NCBI GenBank assembly: GCA_030704615.1
Contig: CM060731.1
Coordinates: 44,268,001-44,332,000 of the forward strand
DNA: 64,000 nt
Direction of reading: 5' to 3'
DNA from: Takakia lepidozioides
Lineage: Eukaryota; Streptophyta; Takakiopsida; Takakiales; Takakiaceae
The stretch's first letter is position 1. The number at the start of each line of letters is the position of its first letter. Made by a program: the position numbers and the translations under genes. The notes beneath the pieces are model-generated. The model was not told where the DNA came from. It did not search any database and saw nothing but the letters and a program-made list of their open reading frames with translations. Shown piece by piece: positions 33,899 to 45,700 of the stretch.

Positions 33899-34082
33899 AG
33901 AGTTACATGAGAAACCGGGGTTACAGAGGGTTACACCAATCGGAGGGTTACACTGACTGGAGTTACACTCCATTCTGTGTAAGCCCGTGTGGAGTTACAC
34001 ACCTTGTCGTGTAACCTGATGTAACCCCAAGTGGAGTTACACCTTGTCGTGCAACCCAGTGTAACCCTGACTGGAGTTGACA
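33899..34082. repeat. GGAGTTACAC / GTGTAACC repeat cluster
   Basis: About ten copies of GTTACAC or its complement GTGTAAC occur within 180 bp in both orientations, allowing several small hairpins. Minus-strand frames over it are low-complexity artefacts. Confidence 0.7.
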
Positions 34083-34404
34083 CTCCTTCAGTTCCATGTC
34101 GAGGGTGGGGAAGATTTGACATGTTGGAAACCGGCGTACAGGGCGTACCATCCTGTCAGAGATTACACGTGTGCATTAAGTTCTTACATTATTCCTATTA
34201 TCTTCCGTTAATATGGGTCTATAGTACAGAGGGATCAGCATACGACTAACCACGAAGGCCACCCGTTGGATTTTGTATGTGAGTGGTGCGGATCCTCGAA
34301 AGTACAAAAAAATCTATACATGGGTGCCATTCCCATTTTCTGAAGTAAAAATCTGCTGAAGAAGTGATCAGTCACAGGAGGGTGGTGGTATGGATGCTGC
34401 TACC

Positions 34405-35110
34405 TCAGGCACCCATGAAGTGCTGGAAAACTAACCTGGTTTCAAATCTAGGACACATGGGAACCGTTATAAGTTTTGGGGGGAGGTCATCGGCAGTCAG
34501 AGATACATTTATGCCAGTCATAAGACGATTGCCTCGTGTGGAATCGGACAGATGCAAGTGGACGTGTGCATCACTGGAAGTAAAGAGAAACCCATCAGCC
34601 CAGAGTTTGTGAAATGAAGGAGAAAACTCGTTGTACAACTGGATCCAAAGATACCACAAAACGGCCACACTGAAGCAAAGTGCTGTATTGTGCTTAATAC
34701 CCCTCAATGTTGTGAAGAAACGAGTACAATTTTCTATCACTAACACTTGCAGCCAAAGCCATGCGACCTGCAATGCTCCACTGCAGCCTTCGTCGAACTT
34801 CTTCAAGCGACCGATCCGCGTTCATGAGATCCTTGTTTCCAATCTCACTTCGAGGTTGAATGCTCCACTGTCGCAGACCACTCTTTGGGTCCTCATTTCA
34901 GGACTACCCCAAGAATGGCTTGTCAAAATATGCAGCATCTACAAAATTATTGGTTGTAAAAGCTCTCCGTATTCTGAGATTGCGGAGAGAGGCATTGTCT
35001 GACCAAAGCGTGGCTGGAAACTTAGTGTCTCAGGAAGCTGATCGGGTTGCACCAGAAGACACCTGATCCACAGTCGGCCTACCACTTGTAAGGAGAAACA
35101 CACAGCTGCT
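34405..35110 (-). pseudogene. Coding-like relic, family not recognised
   Basis: On the minus strand one frame reads WSDNASLRNLRIRRAFTTNN, then after two stops SGLRQWSIQPRSEIGNKDL, SLEEVRRRLQWSIAGRMAL and YSFLHNIEGY, then a TAA and GRFVVSLDPVVQRVFSFI. Composition and charge pattern look like real protein, but the frame is broken and an alternative frame (34806-34405) is also open. I do not recognise it; a retroelement fragment is possible. Confidence 0.3.
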
Positions 35111-35423
35111 ATTATGGGCTGGCGAGAGAGTCCAGAAACAGCTTTCCCGACCCCTCTCATATCAATTTAATAGGCCTGAAGCAAGAAAACAGGTAGTACT
35201 ATGCTGTACAGGTATAGTTTCGACCTATTTACCTCCAGCCGTCTACAAAATTGGGTAGAGGCAAACAGGTCGAAATGCTTTCTTAATATGAGAGAGGAGC
35301 ACTATAAATTTATGATGTCCACAGGAAAGTGGATTGCATGAGAAGCAAAGAAACGAGCCTCAATTGCTGCTAGAAGACAGAGTACCTCTAGAGAAGGATG
35401 GTTACCACTGTGGTTGGGATGTT

Positions 35424-38400
35424 TTAAGCACGCCCAATATGTTTGGGGACCTTGCCACTGAGCACTTGGATTTTGTGCTCCTTGAGCCGCACCAGCTGCT
35501 CCAGCTTCCTCACCTTCGCCTCCAACAGCTGTTGGTCCACTGAAACTTGATGATTAGAGTACTTTTCCAATTTCTTCAGTGCTTTTCACATCCTCAAAAT
35601 TTGTGGCTGAGATGATGAAGACCTTAAGGTTGAAAAGACATCAATTTTTGTGGTTTAATTAGATTGTACGTGAAAAAAATTTCACCTTATCTTACAACAT
35701 TGTTTTGAAGGCTTTTGAATGGGAAAATTACCTCAATAGTTTCACTAAGCTCTCGGATGTGGGCATCCTTCTCTTCTAGTTTGGCAGCTGCAGGATCTTG
35801 CACACTGCGGCGGGCTGGACTCTGCAAGATGCCACCAAAAACTTAATTTGATGTTCAAAGGACAACAGCCCACCAGCCTTGATGAGGATTGCTCACATCT
35901 TCTCAAAAACTAGAAAGACAGTAGTGTACAGACAGCTATAAATTACCAAGGGAACCGTCCTCTAGAGGAATGGCATTCACTACAGGGTTCGCTCGTATGA
36001 CTTTCTAAGTAGATTTCAAATTGCGGGCATCCTATTTTTCATATGGTGACAAGTGCTGCATCAAGTGAGTAGACACTTTGACACTCATCAAAATACCTCT
36101 GCAATGGTCAGAGAGGGAGATGGAGATGGGTTTCAGAAGTGCTGAATATAAAGTGGATAGCAGCATCTTTTAGACATCCAGGGGGAGGAAGGGCACCTAG
36201 TGCTTACCGTAGCCCTTGAAGAAGGGTATGGGTCTTGTGAAACGCGCCTGCCAGCTCACCCAACCTCATTAGCCCCCTTCACCCTATCTATTTCCCTTAG
36301 CTCTCTTAAGGTACTTTGTCCAAGAAACCAAATTTCAGAATACACTTTCTCTCTACTACTGCCTGTTTAGAAACAACTGATCCCTCATAGAGGTGTTTCA
36401 TTATGAGGATCAGAGATGCCTGGCGGCATATCTACATGAGGAGACCTTAGATCTCCTGAAGTTGAAATGTGTTTCAGGCGGCTTATTGGGGGCCCACATA
36501 ATTTTTGTATCCAGCATTGCTTTCTCCAATAAGCTTTTAGCTTCCTGTGAATGTTTCGAAGTTTTCGTTTTCATTCTTTCCTCCTCTGTGGACTATCTAA
36601 AATCTCTTCCTTTCTTAATTCTCTCTTTGACCAAGGTTCCTCTCTCCTCTCCCCATGGATGACAAATGTAAGAGAAAATAAGAAAGAAACATAGAGGGCC
36701 ACGAGAGCCCATGGGACAGGATAGAACAAACCAAGAACTACTCCGAATACATCAAGTGTCGCCCACTGACAGAGAAAGTAAGAAGGAAATGAAATGAAAT
36801 GATACTTAATGTCTGCAGGGAAAGGAAATGACTTGAAAGGAGATGGTACGTTATAATGTCCATGGGAAGCTCAAAGAGAAATGAAATGAAATGAAATGGA
36901 ACTTTATAACGTCCGCAGAGAAAGAAAGCACAATTCCACCTGAAAATCTGGACAGAGCACAAGAAAAGAAATGAAATGAAAGGGTACTTTATAACGTCCG
37001 CAGAAGCTTATCGGACAGAAGGAAAAACACGAAAGAAGAATAAGACAGAACCACACAAAGAGAGAGCCAAAAAGCAGCCCAAAAGCAACTACTGTTCAAG
37101 GGATTGCCTAAGGGTCAAGGCTCCATGCAGATAAGCTGCCAAGCATTTCTGAACCTCATAATGGAAGACTTCTGTGAGAGATTCGGTTCCACGCAATAGA
37201 CAGTTGAATCTCCCACGGATCTCGTAGTAGAGAGGGCAATAAAAGAATTGTCCTTCAGAAAGAAAGATGCAGATGGTTGTGGACCAAAACCATAGCTGTG
37301 AGAATGCATACATTCTGGAAGGTGTGAGGTTCATTCTTTTATTGGAATCTCGCTCTCGCGAGAACTCGTGCCGTCCTCCATTTTCCCCTTTTGTTTGTGG
37401 CTGCTGAGCCAGTCCTGCACACTCCATACTGATAGTGTTGGCCTTCTTCTCATATCACTCCCTCCCTTGTCTTGTGTATGTCATGCACACAGCTCACAGT
37501 TTGTTCAGCCTTGAAAGAAGCGACAATTATAAACTCAGAATCACCCTCCCCAGAAGACTTTACAACCAAATTAACATCACAGTTGTGGGTACACCAATTT
37601 TGGTTAAAGTTGGCCACACCAGGAGAACTAGACTGCAAAGATCTATGGACAGTGGTCTGGCTCGAGCATGTGCCACAAACTTTTTATTTTGCAGAAACTC
37701 TCTTTTGGTAAGGAAATGAGAAGTTGGGGGAGTACTCATGAGCGTATCTCTCTGGGGACCCGTACTCCATGCACGAGGGTCATGAAAGCGGGATCCATTA
37801 TCGTCCTTACTAATATCCGAATCCTCAAACAATCCATTTGGCTTGTACTTTGCTATCTGTCCATTATCAGAAAATTTCCCAAGGCCCTTTCTTTAAGAAG
37901 AAGTTCAGCCACGTTGCACCCATCTTTTTAGAGATCTTTTCCCATGTAAGATCTTGTGCTCTTTACTCTTCTAATAGCTCCTTATAAACAACCAGATGTT
38001 ACTGCTTGTATTTCATACATGAAGATAATTTTATCGTTCCTTTTGGTTTGAATCTTCAATGTAGTCAGTCAGCATTAGAAGGACATTGAGCCAGCCAAGG
38101 ATACTACTTTGTTGATGTGTATTCACTAGGGGTCATGCTCCGTTGATTCTTTACCTGTGGTAGGGAGAAGGGTCATGTGGGGGTCTACCTTATATTTGAG
38201 AAGCTTTAGGATCCTCTCAATCATCTGCGGCTCACAACTGGCCACTGCCTCCATGTCCTCCTTTGTCAAGGAAAAATGCAGGCGCCTGAACACCTTGACT
38301 GCTCAAACTCCCCAAGACAGGCATATATACCAGTGTTGCTATTTTAATGAAGCCTTATTGTTACTCCCTTCTAGTTGATCACTTCCATTCTTTACTCAGC

Positions 38401-40825
38401 TCCCCCAGCTGTCTTTTTCTCGTTTCTCTACCACTTGTGTTTTGTGATCAGCTTTGCAAATACTTTCATGCACCAATACCAAGCGTTTGTACCACATGGT
38501 GTGCACAGAAACAAGGCTATCAGTTATTGTGATGGCAAATCAGTGCAGCTTATAAGCACTTCTCTCCCTGTTTGTGTTTGTCTGTCTAATAGGGCTACAC
38601 CCATCCCATCTGACATAAGCCTGTCTCAAAATTGTCTGGCTTTTAAGTTGGGTGTTCATAATTCCAATGCCAAATATCAGATATTCTTCAGTACATTTAA
38701 CTGAGGCTAGCACCTGACGTAGAAGAGAGCAAGCCAGGGATACTGACAGTCACAACTGTAGGAAAGGGAACATAAATGAAATGAAATGAAATGGTATTTT
38801 ATAACGTCCGTGGAAAGCTCAAAGAGCTTATGGGACAGAACGGAAAAAACAAGAGAGAGGCCAAAACCAGAGCCAAAAAACAGCCCAAAAGCAACTACTG
38901 CTCAAGGGATTGTCTAAGGGTCAAGGCCTCGTGCAGGTAAGCTACCAAGCATTTCTGATCCTCATAGTGGGAGACTTCAGTGAGAGATTGAGTTCCACGG
39001 AATAGACAGTGGAATCTGCCACGGATCTCATAATATAGAGGGCAATAAATGAAGAATGTTCTTCAGTTTCAATTTCCTGGTTGACAAAAGTTCCCTTCTA
39101 ATGAGTCTGTTGCGATCTTGTTTGGATGTGATTTCCACCCCTTCTGGATTTTGTGGCAATAGCGAAGCAATAGAGAGTCCATTGCACTCAAAAAAGTGCA
39201 TACTCGAGCATACCAGGAGTGCTTGAAACCTGCTGTTGTGAGCGTAATAGATGTTGCGAGGGCTCTTGCCATGAGCCCCTTGGGTGGAAGGACTTGTAAC
39301 CTTATAAGAAAGATTGTAAGCCGGAAGAGGGCCTCGGTTTGAAGTGGCACGCATGCATGAAAGAAACGAAATGAAATAGTACTGCACAACGTCTGCGGAA
39401 AGCTTAAAGAATGGACAGGAATTGAAATGGTGCTTTATAATGTCCGCGGAAAGCTCGTAGAGCTTATGGGGCAAAGTGGAGGAAAACATGAGAGAGGAAA
39501 CAAAATCAGAGCCAGAAATAAAAACTAATGTTCGATTGATTGTCTAAGGGTGACGCTCGTGCAGGTAAGCTGCCAAGCATTTCTGATCCTCATAGTGGAA
39601 GACTTCAGTGAGAGATTGGGTTCCGTGGAATAGACAGTGGAATCTCCCACGGATCTCATAGTATAGGCAATAGAAGAAGTGTTCTTCAGTTTCAATTGCC
39701 CCTGTGCAAGTTGGACATAGGCGGTCTTCCCGTTGCAGGTTTTCCCATCTGCCAGTCTCTAGCCGTAGGAAGAGAAAGAAAGAAAGAAACAAGAAAGAGA
39801 GAGGGGCACTCCACAAGCGTCCCACAAGCAAATATTGCTCAAGGGAGTGTCTAAGAGTCAAAAGCCTCAGGCAGGTAAGCTGGCAAGCCTGTCTGATCCT
39901 CATAGTAACAGACCTCCATGAGAAATGAAATGGTGCTTTATAACGTCCGCGGAGAGCTTATGGGACAAAATGGAAGAAAACATGAGAGAGGAAACAAAAG
40001 CAGAACCCAAGAATAAGAACTAATGTTCTAGCGATTGTCTAAGGGTGAAGGCCTCGTGCAGGTAGGCTGCCAAGCATTTTTTATCCTCATAGTGGAAGAC
40101 TTCAGTGAGAGATTGGGTATCACGGAATAGACAGTTGAAATCACCAAATGGAAGAAATACAAAAAGCAAGAAAAGGACAAAGGAAAGAAAATAGCTTCAT
40201 AGTGTCTACAAATGGTCCAGAGAGAGAGGGAGAAGAGGGTTACTAACTGTTCAGGGTGGTCCAATTGTATATTTTCTGGGCCAGCCCATTGGCAGCACTG
40301 TAGTTGTGCACATCCACCAGCTTCGGACAGTAATGCGCAACCACCTCTGCTGCCAGCACTGCCGCCAAGAAGAATCACACCACTTTCACCTTTGGAAACA
40401 TGATGTTTCTTATTTCTATCTCCTTCATTAGCAGACGCACAGTCTATTGCTACTCCAGCAAACCTGAGTCTCTGAGGGACTATATATACTCTCTTTCTGT
40501 GAGCCAAATTCTGATGCTCGCACTCACAGCTGACAGGATGCATCCTATCTCCCTTGGACCTCTAATGAATGTCTTCCTTATTTATTGAGAGAAATGAAAT
40601 GAAATAGTACTTTATAACGTCCGCAGAAAGCTCAAAGAGAGAGAAAGGTCCCATTTTCTCTTCTTTGAGAAATGAAATGAAATGAAACAAAATGGTGAGT
40701 AACAATCTTACAACATACAGGAAAGTAGAAGGTTTATGTTGAGGAGATAGAGCATGGTGAATACCTCCATCACTGAAGTCTCGGGCAATGTTGCGCTTGG
40801 GTCGTGACAATGGGATTCCATCAAT
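35424..40825 (-). CDS. SPEF1: Sperm flagellar protein 1 / CLAMP (calponin-homology domain) gene
   Basis: Minus-strand exons: 40825-40765, 40358-40248, 38298-38189, 37856-37677, 37632-37498, 35821-35732 and 35573-35424 (TAA). Every junction joins in phase; the fourth and fifth exons are less certain because the linker is poorly conserved. The first three encode most of the CH domain: IPLSRPKRNIARDFSDG, AAEVVAHYCPKLVDVHNY, NWTTLN and then VFRRLHFSL ... IERILKLLKY. The last two encode the coiled-coil tail LEAKVRKLEQLVRLKEHKI, typical of SPEF1. The family binds and bundles microtubules in motile cilia and flagella; in plants it would serve the sperm flagella. The first exon with the ATG and the usual LYxW start was not found. 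Its introns hold many LINE fragments. Confidence 0.85.
36387..36455 (+). mobile_element. LINE 3' fragment
   Basis: Encodes VFHYEDQRCLAAYLHEET, the same peptide found in the other copies of this LINE family nearby. It is the only plus-strand copy inside the SPEF1 gene. Both ends are truncated. Confidence 0.6.
36785..37280 (-). mobile_element. Stacked LINE 3' ends (three tails)
   Basis: Three GAAATGAAATG tails, each followed by the family-specific ACTTTATAACGTCCGC phrase or a variant, begin at about 36791, 36882 and 36968. The last copy continues to about 37272 and, on the minus strand, still encodes YYEIRGRFNC, SLTEVFHYE and KCLAAYLH. This suggests repeated insertion into an existing tail. 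Confidence 0.8.
38774..39085 (-). mobile_element. LINE 3' fragment with (ATTTC)n tail
   Basis: Minus-strand insertion. The tail reads as GAAATGAAATG on the plus strand from 38776, followed by TTTTATAACGTCCGTGG and about 270 bp of the family consensus, then truncated at the 5' side. It lies in a SPEF1 intron. Confidence 0.85.
39364..40145 (-). mobile_element. Cluster of LINE 3' fragments
   Basis: At least four pieces of the same family follow one another: 39364-39405, 39420-39765, 39766-39915 and 39920-40145. The longest encodes a Cys-rich end, RLETGRWENLQREDRLCPTC ... EEHFFYCLYYEIRGRF, matching the zinc-finger-like region after LINE reverse transcriptases. All are 5' truncated and in the same orientation. 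Confidence 0.8.
40590..40700 (-). mobile_element. LINE tail fragments
   Basis: Two short remnants, GAAATGAAATGAAATAGTAC with the ACGTCCGC phrase at 40591-40640 and a second GAAATG run at 40669-40688. They lie in the intron between the first two recognised SPEF1 exons. Confidence 0.75.
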
Positions 40826-42739
40826 CTGTACCCAAACACCACACGCATCTGGTTAGTGGCTCCCTCTGATCCGATAGATGTAATACATTTCATTTTTTTC
40901 CCAACCCTCTCCTCCACTTGTTATGCAACTTAGAGGGTTGTCATGAGTTTAGCTGCATCCACTCTAATCAACATCATTGCATCATTGATACCACCCGCAT
41001 ACATACAAGAAGTTGCGAAGTACCATGAACTGATTGCCCCATGGAGGTTCCTTGTTCCTTCCCATCATACTAGTACAGATGAACTTTTAAAGCTTTGGGA
41101 ATTACAGCTCAAATTACCAGGCTGACTTCTGGCAAATGAATGTTGGTTAGTGCTACTTACTCTAAATGAGAACCAAATAGAAAAACCCGGATGGACTCCT
41201 CTAAGGCCCTAAAACCCCCATAACCTTCCGTAGGTAAATGTTTCTTGACACACTATGTTTCAGCACCTACAGCAAGAACCTGTTGCCTTGAGTACAGCAA
41301 GAACAGCAAGGGGGATTGCGAGAGACCAAATTGACACTGGGTCTCACGGCTAAGCGTGGCCTGGATGGGTTCTGAGGTCACACTTGCTAGAACCTGCTAC
41401 AATAAGTCGTGCCCACAATCCAAAATTAGCCCAGTTCTTGATGGAGTTAATCTTAGGGTGTAGGATGCCTATGCACTTCAACATGCATGGCAGATAGCAG
41501 TAGAGGGAGAGGTGAAAAAGGCCCAGTTGGTTTTTTTTTCATGAAAAGCCTATGAGAGGGCATTTGGTCCAGGTGGTTGCCAAAGAGAGGACGATGTTCT
41601 CATTAGACTTTGCTTGCCATGGCCTTGAGGCCACAGATGCAGCGCCTTGTTTGGTTGGAGGACAAGAGCCAAAGAAGGGGGGTGAGAGGATAACGGAAAG
41701 AGACCCATTACCATTGCTAAGGGACCCACATCTTTTTTGTTAAGTAGAATTTGGCCTTTCCAACTTGCTTCAGGGACCTTCGTCCCGTAGAATGAAATTG
41801 GTTTCGAAACTCCACCCAGATTCAGAACAAAGCATGCGGTTTACACAACGACGTCCTTTTACATTTGAGCACAAAAAAGAGGGGCAACGGTAGTCTTTCC
41901 GTGTAGGTATCAAGCTCAAAAGAATATTCTCTGCAATGCAAAACGATATGGATGCTATCCGCACTATCATGCCAACTCATGGGGCAGATAGGTCACCAGT
42001 AAGGTTTGAGTGATGCATCCACAGAATGACATAAGCTACCTGTATTTGGGAATGGCTCAATGCCACAGTAAGATGACTGACCCAGGTATAAAGAAGGGGA
42101 AGCTCGTCAGGCGACACATCCATGGTAGCAGTGCCGCATCGCTGTCACCAGGCATCATGCAGGCCGCCGTCGCCACTTTTCCTCACTCTTTGAGCCCATA
42201 TGTTCCCCTTGCCAAAGCTCTCTGGACCACACTTGCAAAGCACCGTGAAAGCAACAAATCCTCTTTTATTCCTCCACCAGCAAAACTCGAACAGTTCTTA
42301 AGAGAAAAACTTCTTCTCCAGACCTGAATCAACGCAAAGCACCACAACCCAAAAACTGGATCGCTTGGAAATTTACTGAGAAACACTCAGGGGAGCTCCG
42401 GTTCCAAAGATGTGACGAAGGTACCCGGGGCGGGCGGGAGGGAGGGAAATTCAAAAAGCGGTTGCAAGCTTGTAACCGTTGCTCCACCCTCTTGTTACCG
42501 CACTGACCAGACTTTACTGCGGAACCCCAGGTCAGTCTCAGATGCTTTCTCGGATGTGACTTTCCCTATAGGGACACGTGTCCAAGAATGCATGTTTGGG
42601 TCCCAGCAGTCTGATGAAGGCGACAGAAGCGTGTTCTTCTCTTTTCATGGAGGTCACCAACCCATTACCGTCACGAGATTCGTCTTGAGAGTTGAGTGGG
42701 TGGATTGAGCATACTGGCCCTGCATCTACTGCAAGAGCT
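40826..42739. other. Region between divergent SPEF1 and galacturonokinase genes
   Basis: It probably contains the missing first SPEF1 exon and both promoters. Plus-strand frames at 40943-41122 and about 42013-42327 (ending PPPAKLEQFLREKLLLQT) read like protein but match no family I know. No repeats stand out. Confidence 0.35.
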
Positions 42740-45700
42740 ATGGCACCATCATCAGCCACATCATGGCCTTCGCCTGCTCTGGTGAGCTGTTTTAAGTTGC
42801 CCTTCTGCCAAGTGTTGTTCCTATTCATTGCGAATTGGTTGTATTTTGTTTGTTTGTTTACGGGTTTGCAGAATTGAAATGCAGGGATGAAGGAGGAGGT
42901 TGTATGATGATCTTACTCTTGCACATTTGAGAATTTGATCATAAGTTGCTGTAGCCTATATTATGGCAGACACAGTTATGTGAACTCGCTGTGGGTTTGA
43001 GAAGGAGATAGTCTTCTTGGAGTAGACGATACAATGGTTGCGAGGAGGTTTTTGGACTCTCTCTCGCGGCCCAATTACCTGTCTGCAGCTCTATCTCCCT
43101 CTCGTCTAAGGGCATTGGGAAGGTTCAGGGTGGGCTCCCACAGGCTGAGGATAGAGTCTGGTAGGTGGGACAACCTGCAACGTGAGGACCGCCAATGCCC
43201 CGCTTGCGCTAGGAATAACAGGGAATCGAAAGTGAAGAACATTTCTTCTTTCACTGCCCTTTTTCGCTATGAGATCCGTGGGAGATTCAATTGTACATTC
43301 CGTGATACTCAATCTCTCACGGAGGTCATCCATTACGAGGATCAGAAATGTTTGGCAGCTTACCTGCATGAGGCGTCCACTATTAGACTATCCCTGAGCA
43401 ATAGTTGCTTTTGGGCTGCTTGTGGAGACCCCTCTCTCTTTCTTGCTTCTTGCTTTCTCTTGTCCCATAAGCTCTTTGACTTTCCGCGGACTTTATGAAG
43501 TAATACATTTCATTTCTCTTCAGGAGAAATTTCTTCGTCCCTATGGGCCGCATGGCAGATGGCTGATGGGAAGCTCACTCGAATAAATTTTTGCATACAG
43601 AGATAATTAAGATGCATCTGTTCAGTAGCAATTTTGCAATGCTGAGCATGGGACATAACTGGACTCTTTAGTCCTTTTGATTCTTGGTCCCTTAAGCCTG
43701 TACAAAATGTGGAGTGATATTAGAACCCTAGAAAATAGTGAGGCAAACCTTTGTCAATTATTTCAGTAATCCTCTGAAATCTCTGGTTCACTACAGCTGG
43801 ACGATGCTCACAAAGTGGCGTACTCATTGATTACCTCATCGCATGGATATTTGGGTGATCAAATTGTATGGATCATTGGGTTGATGGCACATGGAAGAGA
43901 ATCATATCTGTTGATGGTGCTTTGCCTGTCACCAATCATCATGTGCATGTGAGACTTCTAGCAAGACTCTTTTGAGTGGTAAAATGTAGTTGGGGAATTT
44001 ATGTAGCATCTTCATAGTCGTCTATCCCAACCGCTGAATCTACAGTAGTTAGCAGAAAGGGAGTCTGACGTCATGATTTTCTTGCCTAATTTTTGCAGTT
44101 GAAGAAAGTTAAGGACCAAGTCGTGAGCATGACAGAGATAGACTGTGACAAAGTGAGGGTAACAGTATCACCTTATCGGATCTGCCCTCTTGGAGCCCAC
44201 ATTGACCATCAGGTATGTTCCCACAATGTAACAGATCAGTGCTAAAGATTCAGGTTTGCTCTAGCCATTTCAGTTGGAGATTGGCTTGTAACAAGTAACC
44301 CTGGGTAGTGGCTGGGACGGGAAGGTGGTATGGTTATAGCCGTATAAAACATAATTCACTGAAAAGGAGGTTGAAGCATGCAGGGAGGGTCAGTTACTGC
44401 CATGGCCATCAGCAAAGGGGTCTTACTGGGCTTCATCCCTTCTGGTGATACCAAGGTACACCCTCTCTATGAGATGTTTTGATTGCCTTTAGTTTCCATG
44501 AGCATAGCATTGGCACAGTATCTAATTTGACAAATGCGTGAGTAAGGACTGTGCCACATTGAATGCATACTAAGATGTCTGTTGTATTTGTTGTTACTGT
44601 ATAATTGATTGGGATGTTAGACCATCTGTTTTGGATGTTTGTGGTCGCAGATGCAGTTACTTTCTGGCCAGTTTGCAGGTGAAGTCCACTTCAGGTGCTT
44701 GAGCCCCCTCTCTACCTTTCCTTGTGGTCATTGAAAAGGACCAAAATGACATTGTGCTTTATTTGGGCATCCTCTCAAGCGTTGTGAGGTCTATGTGAAG
44801 TTCTTCATAGCTAGAAAAGATGTGTATGCTAGTAGGTTTTGAACACACGTCTTGTGGGCTAGGGAAATGAAATGAAATGAAATGGTGCTTTATAACGTCC
44901 GCGGAAAAGAGAAGAGAGAGGACAGTGCTGAACTTATTGGGATATGGGTTAGGCATGATACATTCATTCGATCAAATCATGCCATAACATTATAGGTGCG
45001 TATTTTAAGGAGTTCCTGTGTTGTCAATCTGATAGGGTTCTCTCATGGGCTGGCCGTGCCCATTATGGATACTAGTTTTGTTGCCTATGAGGGCAAAGTA
45101 TTCATATATTTACATAGTAGCTGTCTGCTCTTAACAAACTTGGGTGTAGAGAAAAACTATTGAGGGCTAATAGAAGATATGGGATCACAGCCTTGATATG
45201 GTCCCTCCTAGAAAATGCAACAATGAGGTGCAGGAGAGTGGTGACAACCATACAGCTGAAGAGTGTGCATGGGGAAACTATGCCCGTGGAGCTGTCCTGG
45301 CCCTTCAGAAGACGGGCCACAAGCTCTCTCAGGTATACATTCTCGAATGTCATGATCTATTGTTGGTACTTTTGACGAGGCGGGATTGAGATATAGTGCA
45401 GAATTCGTGAAAATGTTAAACAGTTGCTGTTCGCTGCTTCTACTTAAACCCTATGTGGTGAGATGTATACCTGCAAATGGGCTTCTCCATACTCAGGAGC
45501 AGTAGAGCTCTATCACAAAGTTGGGTTACTGTGATACAGGGTATTGTGGGATACTTGGAGGGCTCAAAAGGGTTTGAAGGCTGTGGTGTCAGCTCCTCAG
45601 CTGCTGTAAGTGTAGCTTCATTTCCACTCTCGTGGTGTATTGATTAGTTTCTCCAAAGGGCTTAACAACTTCCTTCTCAGTGAGTGGTGCAACAACTGAA

